Shown here piece by piece: positions 7,965-15,507 of a stretch of 16,775 nucleotides of DNA (positions are counted from its first letter, which is position 1; each line of letters starts with the position of its first letter). A program made the translations under genes and the position numbers. The notes beneath the pieces are model-generated. The model saw only the letters and a program-made list of their open reading frames with translations. It was not told the DNA's origin and did not search any database. The DNA is taken from NCBI GenBank assembly GCA_900766125.1, contig CAAFUD010000223.1, positions 1 through 16,775 on the forward strand. The letters are read 5' to 3'. Source of the stretch: an uncultured Veillonella sp. (GTDB taxonomy: Bacteria; Bacillota; Negativicutes; Veillonellales; Veillonellaceae).

Positions 7965-8792
7965 TTATAACAAACTAATAAATTCTGATACATTCTCAGA
8001 TGATACCAAGTAGTCTCCAAATTTATCGGGTGCTTTTCCTGGAATACCATGATAATCAGAACCACCTGTAATAAACAAGTTATGTTTTGTTGCTAATGCT
8101 TTATATCGTTTCACATCATCATCATTATGTTTAGTATGGTAAACTTCCATACCATCAAAATCATAGGCTAACATTTCTACAACATACTCATCACTAGATA
8201 CTAATTTAGGATGAGCCATAACGGCAAGGCCTCCAGCTTTATGAATAATATCAATAATATATGGTACCTCAACCTTAACCTTAGGCACATAGCAAGGACT
8301 ATCTTTTCGAAGAATACCTTTAAACACATCATTAATATCCTTAGCGTAGCCACCATCAATTAATAATTGACCAATATGTGGACGCCCATAAGCTTGTGTT
8401 TTAGGAAATTTTTTAAGTAATTCATCTTTCGATATAAAATATCCAACATTATTACAACGTCTAATAATCTCATCGATTCGTTCTTCTCGTTTTGATTTAA
8501 AATACTCAATAAAATCTCTTAATTCTTTATTAGTTTCATCAAAACGATAGCCCAAAATATGAATCGATTTATCTTTATAATCAGCACTAAACTCACAACC
8601 ATTAATAATTTTAATGGTTTTCTCTGGATCTAATTGTTCCTGAGCGGTACGCAATGCTTTAATACCATCGATTTCATCATGATCAGTCAAAGCCATCATA
8701 GATAGATTACAATCTAATGCATGACGTAATAATTCCTCTGGACTTTTAACTCCATCAGAATAGATAGAGTGCATGTGAAAATCTACAAGCAT
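7965..8792 (-). CDS. PHP-domain metal-dependent phosphoesterase (RNase AM/TrpH-like)
   Basis: A 275-residue stand-alone PHP protein. Metal-binding motifs are visible in order: HMHSIYSDG with His6, His8 and Asp13; LTDHDEIDG with Asp37 and His38; GCEFSA; a central AYGRPHIG; AVMAHPKL; and GGSDYHG near the C-terminus. This layout matches the YciV/TrpH family. Characterised members hydrolyse nucleoside 3',5'-bisphosphates and trim short RNA 5' ends (RNase AM in E. coli, about 290 residues), so RNA or pAp turnover is the likely role; substrate is inferred only. It is the first gene of the downstream operon, with GGGAGGT 5 nt before the ATG and a promoter about 35 nt upstream. It is not a remnant of PolC, whose PHP domain is inserted in a much larger polymerase. 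Confidence 0.85.
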   Translation of the reverse strand: MLVDFHMHSIYSDGVKSPEELLRHALDCNLSMMALTDHDEIDGIKALRTAQEQLDPEKTIKIINGCEFSADYKDKSIHILGYRFDETNKELRDFIEYFKSKREERIDEIIRRCNNVGYFISKDELLKKFPKTQAYGRPHIGQLLIDGGYAKDINDVFKGILRKDSPCYVPKVKVEVPYIIDIIHKAGGLAVMAHPKLVSSDEYVVEMLAYDFDGMEVYHTKHNDDDVKRYKALATKHNLFITGGSDYHGIPGKAPDKFGDYLVSSENVSEFISLL

Positions 8793-8826
8793 AGAGCACC
8801 TCCCATTACAAATATCCTATCTTTTA

Positions 8827-8855
8827 ATTATGACCGATTTAGTCTATTAATTCAA
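8827..8855 (-). promoter_or_regulatory. Sigma-A-type promoter of the PHP-miaB-mutSL-miaA operon
   Basis: On the minus strand, TTGAAT (8855-8850) is followed by exactly 17 nt and CATAAT (8832-8827). Matches to the consensus are 4 of 6 and 5 of 6. Transcription would begin near 8820, giving a leader of about 28 nt before the PHP ATG at 8792. It lies directly after the proS terminator, where a new transcription unit is expected. Predicted from sequence only. Confidence 0.7.
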
Positions 8856-8860
8856 GTTTA

Positions 8861-8907
8861 GAAAGAAAAATTGCGACCCTAATGAGTATTCACTAGAATC
8901 GCAATTT
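8861..8907 (-). terminator. Intrinsic terminator of the pyrH-to-proS operon
   Basis: On the minus strand AAATTGCGA (8907-8899) pairs perfectly with TCGCAATTT (8876-8868). The inner segments CTAGTGA and TCATTAG also pair, with one G-U, and two T/G wobbles join the stems. This gives a nearly continuous stem of about 18 bp with a 4-nt ATAC loop. The 3' arm runs into TTCTTTC, giving a U-rich tract in the RNA. The hairpin begins 2 nt past the proS stop codon (8912-8910). The plus-strand reading has only a short T run, so it is mainly a minus-strand terminator. Confidence 0.9.
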
Positions 8908-8909
8908 AA

Positions 8910-10628
8910 TTATAAATCTTGAAGCAATTCAGTAACCTTAGTTGCTACAGAATCAATGGCACATGTAATGGCCTCTCCAGACTTACGAATTTGAATTTCT
9001 ACTTCATTATTTTCAAGTGTATTTTTACTTACTGTAATACGAAGTGGATAACCAATTAAATCAGCATCCTTAAATTTTACACCAGCTCGATCTTTACGGT
9101 CATCAAGTAACACATCTACACCTGCATTTTGTAATGCACTATAAATGGTTTGACTTGTTGACATCAACGCTTCATCTTTAGCATTAATAGGTACGATAAC
9201 AGCTTCAAATGGTGCAATAGAACGAGGCCAAATAATACCATTTTCATCATGATATTGCTCAATAGCTGCAGCTAATGTACGAGATACACCAATGCCATAA
9301 CAGCCCATAATCATTGGATTAGGACGACCATTTTGGTCTAAGAATGTAGCTTGTAATGCTTCAGAATATTTTGTGCCTAATTTAAATACTTGACCAACCT
9401 CAATACCTTTGGCATGTTCTAATGCACCACCACAAGTTGGGCAAACATCGTCATCTGTAATTAAACGAATTGGTGCAACAATAATATCTTCTACATTAAA
9501 GTCACGTTTAGGGTTGATATTAACATAGTGCGCATCTTTTTTATTGGCACCGCCACAAACATTGTAAGATTCCATAACAGATTCATCCACAACAATAGCA
9601 AACTCCTCTGTTTGTTTTAATCCTACTGGACTGATGAAGCCAGCTGTTAAGCCAACTTTTTCTAATTCTTCAGGTGTAGCCATTTCAGGTTCTACAGAAC
9701 CCAAAACTGCATGTTGTACTGCCACTTCATTGACTTCATGATCACCACGAACAATTGCTAATACCACTTTACCATCAATGGAGAATACTACAGCTTTGAT
9801 AGTTTTATGTAGTGGTAAGTTCAACATTTCCGCCACAGCTTCAATAGTACTAGCATTAGGAGTATCTACAATGGATAACTCTTGCAGTGCTTCTTCTTCC
9901 TGTTTCATAATACCAGGTTTACCAATTTCAATATTTGCAGCATAGTCACATTTGGTGCAATATACAATATCAGCTTCACCAGCTTCAGCAATTGCCATAA
10001 ATTCATGTGTTCCACTACCACCGATGGCACCACTATCAGCTTCTACAGGACGGAATGTGAGACCACAACGCGTAAAAATACGTGTATATGCATCATACAT
10101 GGATTTATAAGATTCGTCTAAACCAGCTTCATCTACATCAAAAGAATATGCATCTTTCATAATAAATTCGCGACTACGCATCAAACCATAACGTGGACGA
10201 CGTTCATCACGGAATTTACTTTGGATTTGATATAAATTTACTGGTAATTGACGATATGAGTTAATCTCATTTTTTACAAGAGTTGTAATCATCTCTTCAT
10301 GAGTTGGCCCCAAGCAGAATTCATTATCATGACGATCATTAATACGCATCATTTCTGCGCCATATGCGTTCCAACGGCCAGACTCTTTCCAAATTTCTGC
10401 AGGTTGTAAGATAGGCATCATGATTTCTTGAGCACTAGCACGATCCATTTCTTCACGTACAATGGCTTCAATTTTTTTGATACTTCTCCACCCCAATGGC
10501 AAAAAACTATATAAACCATTTGCAGTTTTGCGCATAAAACCTGCGCGAAGCATAAGCTGTTGGCTAACTACATCAGCGTCAGATGGAACCTCACGCAATG
10601 TAGGTGCATATAATTTAGTGGCTAACAT
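8910..10628 (-). CDS. proS: Prolyl-tRNA synthetase, bacterial type with editing domain
   Basis: Charges tRNA-Pro in the cytoplasm. The 572-residue length and domain order fit the bacterial class II enzyme. The N-terminal catalytic part has LRAGFMRKTANGLYSFLPLG, GPTHEE at 107-112 and motif 2 FRDERRPRYGLMRSREF at 139-155. The INS editing domain lies at about 235-390: HKTIKAVVF near 274-282, VRGDHEVNE, then CGGANKKDAHY. It is expected to hydrolyse Ala-tRNA-Pro. Motif 3 GCYGIGVSR is at 442-450, followed by the anticodon-binding domain. Cys224-x2-Cys227 and Cys396-x2-Cys399 flank the editing domain and could form a small metal site. The ATG overlaps the ispG stop by 7 nt (ATGTTAG), and GAGGAG lies 5 nt upstream inside ispG. 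It is the last gene of its operon, followed immediately by a terminator. Confidence 0.98.
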   Translation of the reverse strand: MLATKLYAPTLREVPSDADVVSQQLMLRAGFMRKTANGLYSFLPLGWRSIKKIEAIVREEMDRASAQEIMMPILQPAEIWKESGRWNAYGAEMMRINDRHDNEFCLGPTHEEMITTLVKNEINSYRQLPVNLYQIQSKFRDERRPRYGLMRSREFIMKDAYSFDVDEAGLDESYKSMYDAYTRIFTRCGLTFRPVEADSGAIGGSGTHEFMAIAEAGEADIVYCTKCDYAANIEIGKPGIMKQEEEALQELSIVDTPNASTIEAVAEMLNLPLHKTIKAVVFSIDGKVVLAIVRGDHEVNEVAVQHAVLGSVEPEMATPEELEKVGLTAGFISPVGLKQTEEFAIVVDESVMESYNVCGGANKKDAHYVNINPKRDFNVEDIIVAPIRLITDDDVCPTCGGALEHAKGIEVGQVFKLGTKYSEALQATFLDQNGRPNPMIMGCYGIGVSRTLAAAIEQYHDENGIIWPRSIAPFEAVIVPINAKDEALMSTSQTIYSALQNAGVDVLLDDRKDRAGVKFKDADLIGYPLRITVSKNTLENNEVEIQIRKSGEAITCAIDSVATKVTELLQDL

Positions 10629-11707
10629 AAAGACTCCTCATTTAAGCTTTCTAAATATTGATCAATTTCTCTAAATAATGTATCTACTAATTCAGCTTCT
10701 GGTACAGTCTTGATAACTTCACCTTTTCGGAAAACAATACCTTGACCATTACCACCAGCAATACCAAAATCAGCTTCACGAGCCTCACCGGGCCCATTTA
10801 CAACACATCCCATAACAGCAACTTTAATCGGTGCTTTAATAGATGCTAAGCGCTCCTCTACAATTCCCGCCATGTCAAACAGATTGACTTGGCATCGGCC
10901 ACATGTAGGGCAGGAAATCATTGTAGCACCAAAGTTGCGTAATCCCAAGTTACTTAAAATACTTCGGCCTACTTCTATTTCATGTATTGGGTCACCCGTT
11001 AAAGATACCCGTAATGTATCACCAATACCGTCTAATAATAAAGCACCAATGCCCATAGCAGACTTAATGGTACCTTGTTTTATCGTCCCAGCCTCAGTAA
11101 CACCTAAATGCAAAGGGTAAGGAATCTTGTCAGATAACTTACGATAAGCTTCTACCATTAAAGGAACTTCCGTTGCTTTAATAGATAATTTCATTTGACG
11201 GTAGTCGAGTTTCTCAAGAATTCGCACATGTTCTAATGCAGTTTCCACCATGCCATCAGCTGTAGGATGACCTCCATGTGCATCGAGAATATGCTTTGGT
11301 AAAGACCCTGCATTAACGCCAATACGAATCGGGATTTGTTTAGGCTTAGCTTTTTCTATAACAGCTAATACCTTATCCTCACCGCCGATATTTCCTGGGT
11401 TAATACGCAATCCATCAACATTATTCTCGATAGCTTCTAACGCTAATTTATAGTCGAAATGAATATCAGCAATTAAAGGAATATCAATACCAGCACGAAC
11501 TGCTTTTAAAGCTTTAGCAGAAGCCATAGTAGGAACTGCAACACGTACTAGTTCACAACCAGCCTCAGCTAAACGATTTATTTCAGCTATAGCCTTTTCC
11601 GTATGAACCGGATCTGTAGTAATCATAGATTGAATGCTTACCGGTGCATAATCACCAATTTTAACTGTACCTACATAGATACCATTTGTTGGTTTACGTA
11701 CAATCAT
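10622..11707 (-). CDS. ispG: 4-hydroxy-3-methylbut-2-en-1-yl diphosphate synthase IspG
   Basis: The penultimate enzyme of the MEP isoprenoid pathway, reducing the cyclodiphosphate MEcPP to HMBPP with a [4Fe-4S] cluster. The 361-residue protein is the short, two-domain bacterial form. A TIM-barrel part (about 1-240) contains VRVAVPT, ADIHFDYKLA and LRINPGNIG. The cluster domain has Cys266 and Cys269 in SCPTCGRC and Cys301 in MGCVVNGPGEA, with Glu308 as the expected fourth ligand or near-ligand. All key residues are present. The ATG has GGGAG 6 nt upstream and follows rseP by 18 nt. Dxr, two genes upstream, catalyses the first committed MEP step, so two enzymes of one pathway share the transcript with UppS, which consumes the product. 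Confidence 0.97.
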   Translation of the reverse strand: MIVRKPTNGIYVGTVKIGDYAPVSIQSMITTDPVHTEKAIAEINRLAEAGCELVRVAVPTMASAKALKAVRAGIDIPLIADIHFDYKLALEAIENNVDGLRINPGNIGGEDKVLAVIEKAKPKQIPIRIGVNAGSLPKHILDAHGGHPTADGMVETALEHVRILEKLDYRQMKLSIKATEVPLMVEAYRKLSDKIPYPLHLGVTEAGTIKQGTIKSAMGIGALLLDGIGDTLRVSLTGDPIHEIEVGRSILSNLGLRNFGATMISCPTCGRCQVNLFDMAGIVEERLASIKAPIKVAVMGCVVNGPGEAREADFGIAGGNGQGIVFRKGEVIKTVPEAELVDTLFREIDQYLESLNEESLC

Positions 11708-11725
11708 TGTAATCTCCCATCTATC

Positions 11726-12742
11726 TTATAGTAATCGGAATATATCCTGAGTCGTTACATATAAGAATAATGCTACCATTAAAGCAACACCAACCATTTG
11801 AATATACATTAGTGCCTTAGCAGGTAATTTACGACCTGTAATTGCTTCAGCCAAAATAATAATTAAATGACCACCATCTAATACAGGTAATGGTAAAAGA
11901 TTGATAACCCCTAAGTTAATACTTAAGAATGCAGCAAAGCTCAAAAGTGGTGCAAAGCCAGATTGTGCAATAGTGCCAGCCATTTGTGAAATACCTACTG
12001 GGCCGGATAATTCTGCAGCTTGTGTGCCGCGAATCATATCATACAAACCACTTAACATAGCAACAATTGTTTGACCAGTACGAGTAACAGCTAGACTCAA
12101 AGACTCGCCTATGCTATAACTTTCTCGTGTAAAACTAGGATAAATACCAATTTTAGGACTATCTTGTTCCATTTTTGGAATCACTGTAGTTTCTACAGTT
12201 TCTCCGTCTCGATCTACCACAACGGTAACACCATGGTTGGCAGTACCTTGTAGGCTAGGACGGATTTCATCCCATGTAGAGATTTTTTTACCATCGATGG
12301 TAAGAATTCTATCGTTAGATTGTAAATGTGCCTGTTCAGCAGCGCTACCTGGGATGATATTACCAATAACAGGATCATTTGTATAGGTAAGATTACCTAC
12401 TGTTGCATTGAGACCAAAGAATAAAACTATGGCCAATAAAAAGTTAAATACAGCCCCTGCAGAAATAACAATAAATTTCTTCCATGCAGGTTTAGTATAA
12501 AATGACCGTTCATTTAACGGCTCGTCAGGACTCATGCCAGCAATACGATTAAAGCCACCAAGAGGAATGATACGAATAGAATATAAGGTTTCCCCTTTTT
12601 GAACTTTAAAAATCGCAGGTCCAAAACCTATGGCGAATTCGTCTACTTGCATACCCGACATTTTTGCTGTAATAAAATGGCCTAACTCATGAATAAACAC
12701 GATTAAACCAAATACAAATATTGTGGCTAATGCCGTTGTCAT
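11726..12742 (-). CDS. rseP: RseP/RasP-family intramembrane zinc metalloprotease (site-2 protease, M50)
   Basis: A membrane protease that cuts anti-sigma factors or signal-peptide remnants within the bilayer. The 338-residue protein has HELGH at 18-22 in the first transmembrane helix (zinc site). One PDZ domain lies at about 123-190 (IIPGSAAEQAHLQSNDRILTIDG). The third zinc-ligand motif NLLPLPVLDGGH is at 281-292 with Asp289, in a hydrophobic helix. Further membrane segments are near 92-112 and 309-330. With one PDZ domain it resembles Gram-positive RasP more than the two-PDZ E. coli RseP (about 450 residues). AGGAG lies 5 nt before the ATG, and the gene is 8 nt behind dxr. No anti-sigma substrate is encoded in the window, so its target here is unknown. 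Confidence 0.95.
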   Translation of the reverse strand: MTTALATIFVFGLIVFIHELGHFITAKMSGMQVDEFAIGFGPAIFKVQKGETLYSIRIIPLGGFNRIAGMSPDEPLNERSFYTKPAWKKFIVISAGAVFNFLLAIVLFFGLNATVGNLTYTNDPVIGNIIPGSAAEQAHLQSNDRILTIDGKKISTWDEIRPSLQGTANHGVTVVVDRDGETVETTVIPKMEQDSPKIGIYPSFTRESYSIGESLSLAVTRTGQTIVAMLSGLYDMIRGTQAAELSGPVGISQMAGTIAQSGFAPLLSFAAFLSINLGVINLLPLPVLDGGHLIIILAEAITGRKLPAKALMYIQMVGVALMVALFLYVTTQDIFRLL

Positions 12743-12750
12743 ATATACTC

Positions 12751-13896
12751 CTATACCATCAATAATGTAGCCTTTTCACGAGCCCATCTATCGATAGCTA
12801 ATAAATTGTCTAACGTAAAGTCATCTTCAGGTCCCATAGATTCTAGAACTGATGTAACGACTTTGTAAATATCACCAAAGGCGATTTTATCATCTAAAAA
12901 TGCATAAACTGCTGTTTCGTTTGCAGCATTAAATACGGCTGGTTTAAAGCCACTTGCTCGTCCTACTTCATATGCTAGACGAAGGGCAGGAAAATCATCA
13001 TATCGTGGTGGTAAAAACTCTAATTGTAAAGCTTTTGAAAAATCAAGATGATTCATACTTAAAACTTCACGTTTTGGATATGTCAAAGCATATTGAATAG
13101 GCTCGCGCATATCTGGATTACCCATTTGAGCTAATATAGCCCCATCTTTCATGCGTATCATGGAATGAACGATACTTTGAGGATGTACGACAACATCAAT
13201 ATGATCAAAATCAAAACCAAATAACCAATGAGCTTCGATTACCTCTAAGCCCTTGTTAAATAGAGATGCAGAGTCGATAGTAATCTTATTACCCATATTC
13301 CAAGTTGGATGTCGCAAGCAATCTGCAGCAGTGGCAGTTTGAATCTTATCAGAGTCCCAAGTACGTAAGGGGCCACCGGAAGCTGTAACGATTAAGGAAT
13401 CAACATTATCGCGATCTTGACCTTCTAAGCATTGGAAAATAGCACTGTGTTCACTATCAATAGGTAAAATTTGTACGCCATACTCTTTCGCTAAGGATGT
13501 AATCAATGGGCCACCGGCTACTAATGTTTCTTTATTAGCAAGACCAATGGTCTTACCTTTTTTGATGGCCTCCACAGTAGGTTCAATACCAGCAGCACCT
13601 ACAATAGCAGTTACAACCATAGTAGCTTCTTGAATTGTTGCTGCCGCAATGAGCGCTTCCTTGCCACCTACCAGTTTTGTAGGACCTGTATAGCGGCCTT
13701 GTAGCTCTTTAAAAGCATTTTCATCAACTAATCCAGCTACTAATGGCTGATATTCTTTAATTTGTTGTTCTAAGAGGTCAATATTATGATGTGCCACTAA
13801 GGCAACCACCTTGAATTGATCTGGATGTTGAGACACTACATCTAGTGTCTGTGTACCGATTGAGCCAGTACTGCCAATAATACTTAGGTATTTCAT
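12751..13896 (-). CDS. dxr: 1-deoxy-D-xylulose 5-phosphate reductoisomerase
   Basis: Converts DXP to MEP with NADPH, the committed step of the MEP pathway and the target of fosmidomycin. The 381-residue protein starts MKYLSIIGSTGSIG, the NADPH-binding loop. The active-site segments follow in order: LANKETLV at 119-126, PIDSEH at 145-150 with metal ligands Asp147 and Glu149, ASGGPL at 172-177, and MGNKITIDSASLFNKGLEVIEAHW from 201 with Glu218 and Glu221. The C-terminal helical domain is intact. GAGG lies 7 nt before the ATG, and the gene follows cdsA by 18 nt and precedes rseP by 8 nt. Confidence 0.98.
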   Translation of the reverse strand: MKYLSIIGSTGSIGTQTLDVVSQHPDQFKVVALVAHHNIDLLEQQIKEYQPLVAGLVDENAFKELQGRYTGPTKLVGGKEALIAAATIQEATMVVTAIVGAAGIEPTVEAIKKGKTIGLANKETLVAGGPLITSLAKEYGVQILPIDSEHSAIFQCLEGQDRDNVDSLIVTASGGPLRTWDSDKIQTATAADCLRHPTWNMGNKITIDSASLFNKGLEVIEAHWLFGFDFDHIDVVVHPQSIVHSMIRMKDGAILAQMGNPDMREPIQYALTYPKREVLSMNHLDFSKALQLEFLPPRYDDFPALRLAYEVGRASGFKPAVFNAANETAVYAFLDDKIAFGDIYKVVTSVLESMGPEDDFTLDNLLAIDRWAREKATLLMV

Positions 13897-13914
13897 AAGC
13901 TTACCTCTATTAGA

Positions 13915-14739
13915 TTAGTACGAAAAGAGTAATATGTATATCAATGTAATAGGAGCCGCAAATAATAAACTATCAAAACGATCCAATACACCACCATGAC
14001 CTGGTAGTAAAGTACCAGAATCTTTCACATTACATAATCGTTTAATCTTTGATTCAAATAAATCACCTAATGGTGCAAGTATACCGCTAATCATACCAAC
14101 ATGAATGCCCATCCACCATGGAATGCCTACGATATACGAAAATACAGCGCCTGTAATAATACAGCCGATAAAGCCACCAATAAAACCTTCTAGTGTTTTA
14201 TTGGGACTAATGGATGGAACAATTTTACGTTTACCAAAGGCACGACCAGCAAAATAAGCAAAAGTATCACTAGCCCACGTTGTAAACAACACTAACCAAA
14301 GAGTAATTGTTCCCCAATTATATAATTCAAATGGCATTGATAGAGACATGTATATAGAGTCATGACGAATCATGAGCAAAGAAATCATGCCAATACCAAC
14401 ATATAATAAGCCAAATACACTAAATGAAACACTAGCTAAAGAGTATTTGTTTTCACCAAATGTACATAACATATAATTGGCTGATAAACTCAATACTAAT
14501 ATAGCTATTGCTAGAATATACTGATGACATGCAAAGGCAATCATCAATAATAAAATACTAATATAGCCCCATAAAATGGACATACGCACATGTTTAGCTT
14601 TACCTAGTAAAACAAACTCACGCCATCCCAATAGAGCTAATAATGTAATAAGAACATCATACACAGATCCGCCTAATGTAATGGCCCCTAAGGCAATAAT
14701 AAAACCTATAACAGCGGTTATAACACGTGTTTTTAACAT
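13915..14739 (-). CDS. cdsA: Phosphatidate cytidylyltransferase (CDP-diacylglycerol synthase)
   Basis: Makes CDP-diacylglycerol from phosphatidate and CTP at the cytoplasmic membrane, the branch point for phospholipid head groups. The 274-residue protein is almost entirely hydrophobic helices (seven or eight segments). The family signature sits near the C-terminus: SPNKTLEGFIGG, then GDLFESKIKRLCNVKDSG, then LPGHGGVLDRFDSLLF, with the acidic residues and GHGG-DRxDS motif expected for metal and CTP binding. The ATG starts 3 nt after the uppS stop, and its Shine-Dalgarno GAGG lies in the last Asp-Glu-Glu codons of uppS. Confidence 0.97.
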   Translation of the reverse strand: MLKTRVITAVIGFIIALGAITLGGSVYDVLITLLALLGWREFVLLGKAKHVRMSILWGYISILLLMIAFACHQYILAIAILVLSLSANYMLCTFGENKYSLASVSFSVFGLLYVGIGMISLLMIRHDSIYMSLSMPFELYNWGTITLWLVLFTTWASDTFAYFAGRAFGKRKIVPSISPNKTLEGFIGGFIGCIITGAVFSYIVGIPWWMGIHVGMISGILAPLGDLFESKIKRLCNVKDSGTLLPGHGGVLDRFDSLLFAAPITLIYILLFSY

Positions 14740-14742
14740 TTT

Positions 14743-15507
14743 TTATTCCTCATCGCGTAAGCCACCAAATCGGCGTTCTCGTTTTTGATATGCTGCAACA
14801 GCTTCCAATAATGTTTCTTTAGTGAAATCCGGCCAATGTAAATCAGTAAACCAGAATTCAGCATAAGCTAGCTGCCACAATAAAAAGTTACTAATTCTAA
14901 AATCACTACTTGGACGAATTAATAAGTCTACATCACTAAACTCCTTCGTGAAAAGTTGGGAGCTAACATAGTCTTCTGTAATATCGTCTGTAGTTATAGT
15001 TCCATCTGCAACAGAGTTTGTAATGTTGCGGATAGTTCTTACTATTTCATCACGCCCCCCATAGTTTATTGCTAACTGTAAGGTAAGGCCTGTATTATTC
15101 TGAGTTAATAATTCTGCATCGCGAATAATCTTTTGAAGCTCATCAGAAAGAGCACTAATATATCCAATAAAGCGAATACGTACATTATGTTCATGCATAT
15201 ACTTAACATTATTGTTTAAGTATTCTTTTATGAGAGCCATAAGTAAAGAAACTTCCTGTTCAGGACGCTTCCAGTTCTCTGTGGAGAAACCATATACCGT
15301 AAGAGCTCTAATTCCAATCTCATCTGCAGCAATAACAATCTGCTTTAATACGTCGGCTCCTGCACGGTGCCCCATAGATCTTGGCATCCCTCTACGTTTA
15401 GCCCAACGACCATTGCCATCCATAATAATAGCAACATGTTTTGGTATCACATTACTATCAATAACAGGCGTATCAGATGGTTTACGGTTAAATAATTTCT
15501 TTAGCAT
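14743..15507 (-). CDS. uppS: Undecaprenyl diphosphate synthase (cis-prenyltransferase)
   Basis: Builds C55 undecaprenyl diphosphate from FPP and IPP, the lipid carrier for peptidoglycan and surface glycans. In the 254-residue protein, AIIMDGNGRWA contains the metal/diphosphate Asp30, GHRAG follows at 46-50 and YGFSTENWKRP at 72-82. The C-terminal segment is LIRPSSDFRISNFLLWQLAYAEFWF (196-220). In most relatives this reads R-T-G/S-G-E-x-R; here the Arg residues (198, 204) and Glu217 are kept, but the Glu equivalent to E. coli Glu198 is Asp202. The ATG has GAGGT 5 nt upstream and lies 20 nt inside the end of the preceding 83-codon gene, suggesting translational coupling. The first 20 residues are a non-conserved extension, common in the family. 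Confidence 0.97.
   Translation of the reverse strand: MLKKLFNRKPSDTPVIDSNVIPKHVAIIMDGNGRWAKRRGMPRSMGHRAGADVLKQIVIAADEIGIRALTVYGFSTENWKRPEQEVSLLMALIKEYLNNNVKYMHEHNVRIRFIGYISALSDELQKIIRDAELLTQNNTGLTLQLAINYGGRDEIVRTIRNITNSVADGTITTDDITEDYVSSQLFTKEFSDVDLLIRPSSDFRISNFLLWQLAYAEFWFTDLHWPDFTKETLLEAVAAYQKRERRFGGLRDEE

Noticed and set aside
7965..8792. PHP gene as a degraded PolC remnant after proS
   Set aside because: The protein is complete, with its own start, Shine-Dalgarno and full set of PHP metal motifs, and no polymerase or exonuclease sequence flanks it.
13831..13850. Perfect 8-bp inverted repeat with a 4-nt loop (AGACACTA / TAGTGTCT) early in dxr
   Set aside because: It is short, intragenic, has no U-tract and lies within conserved coding sequence; chance occurrence is plausible.
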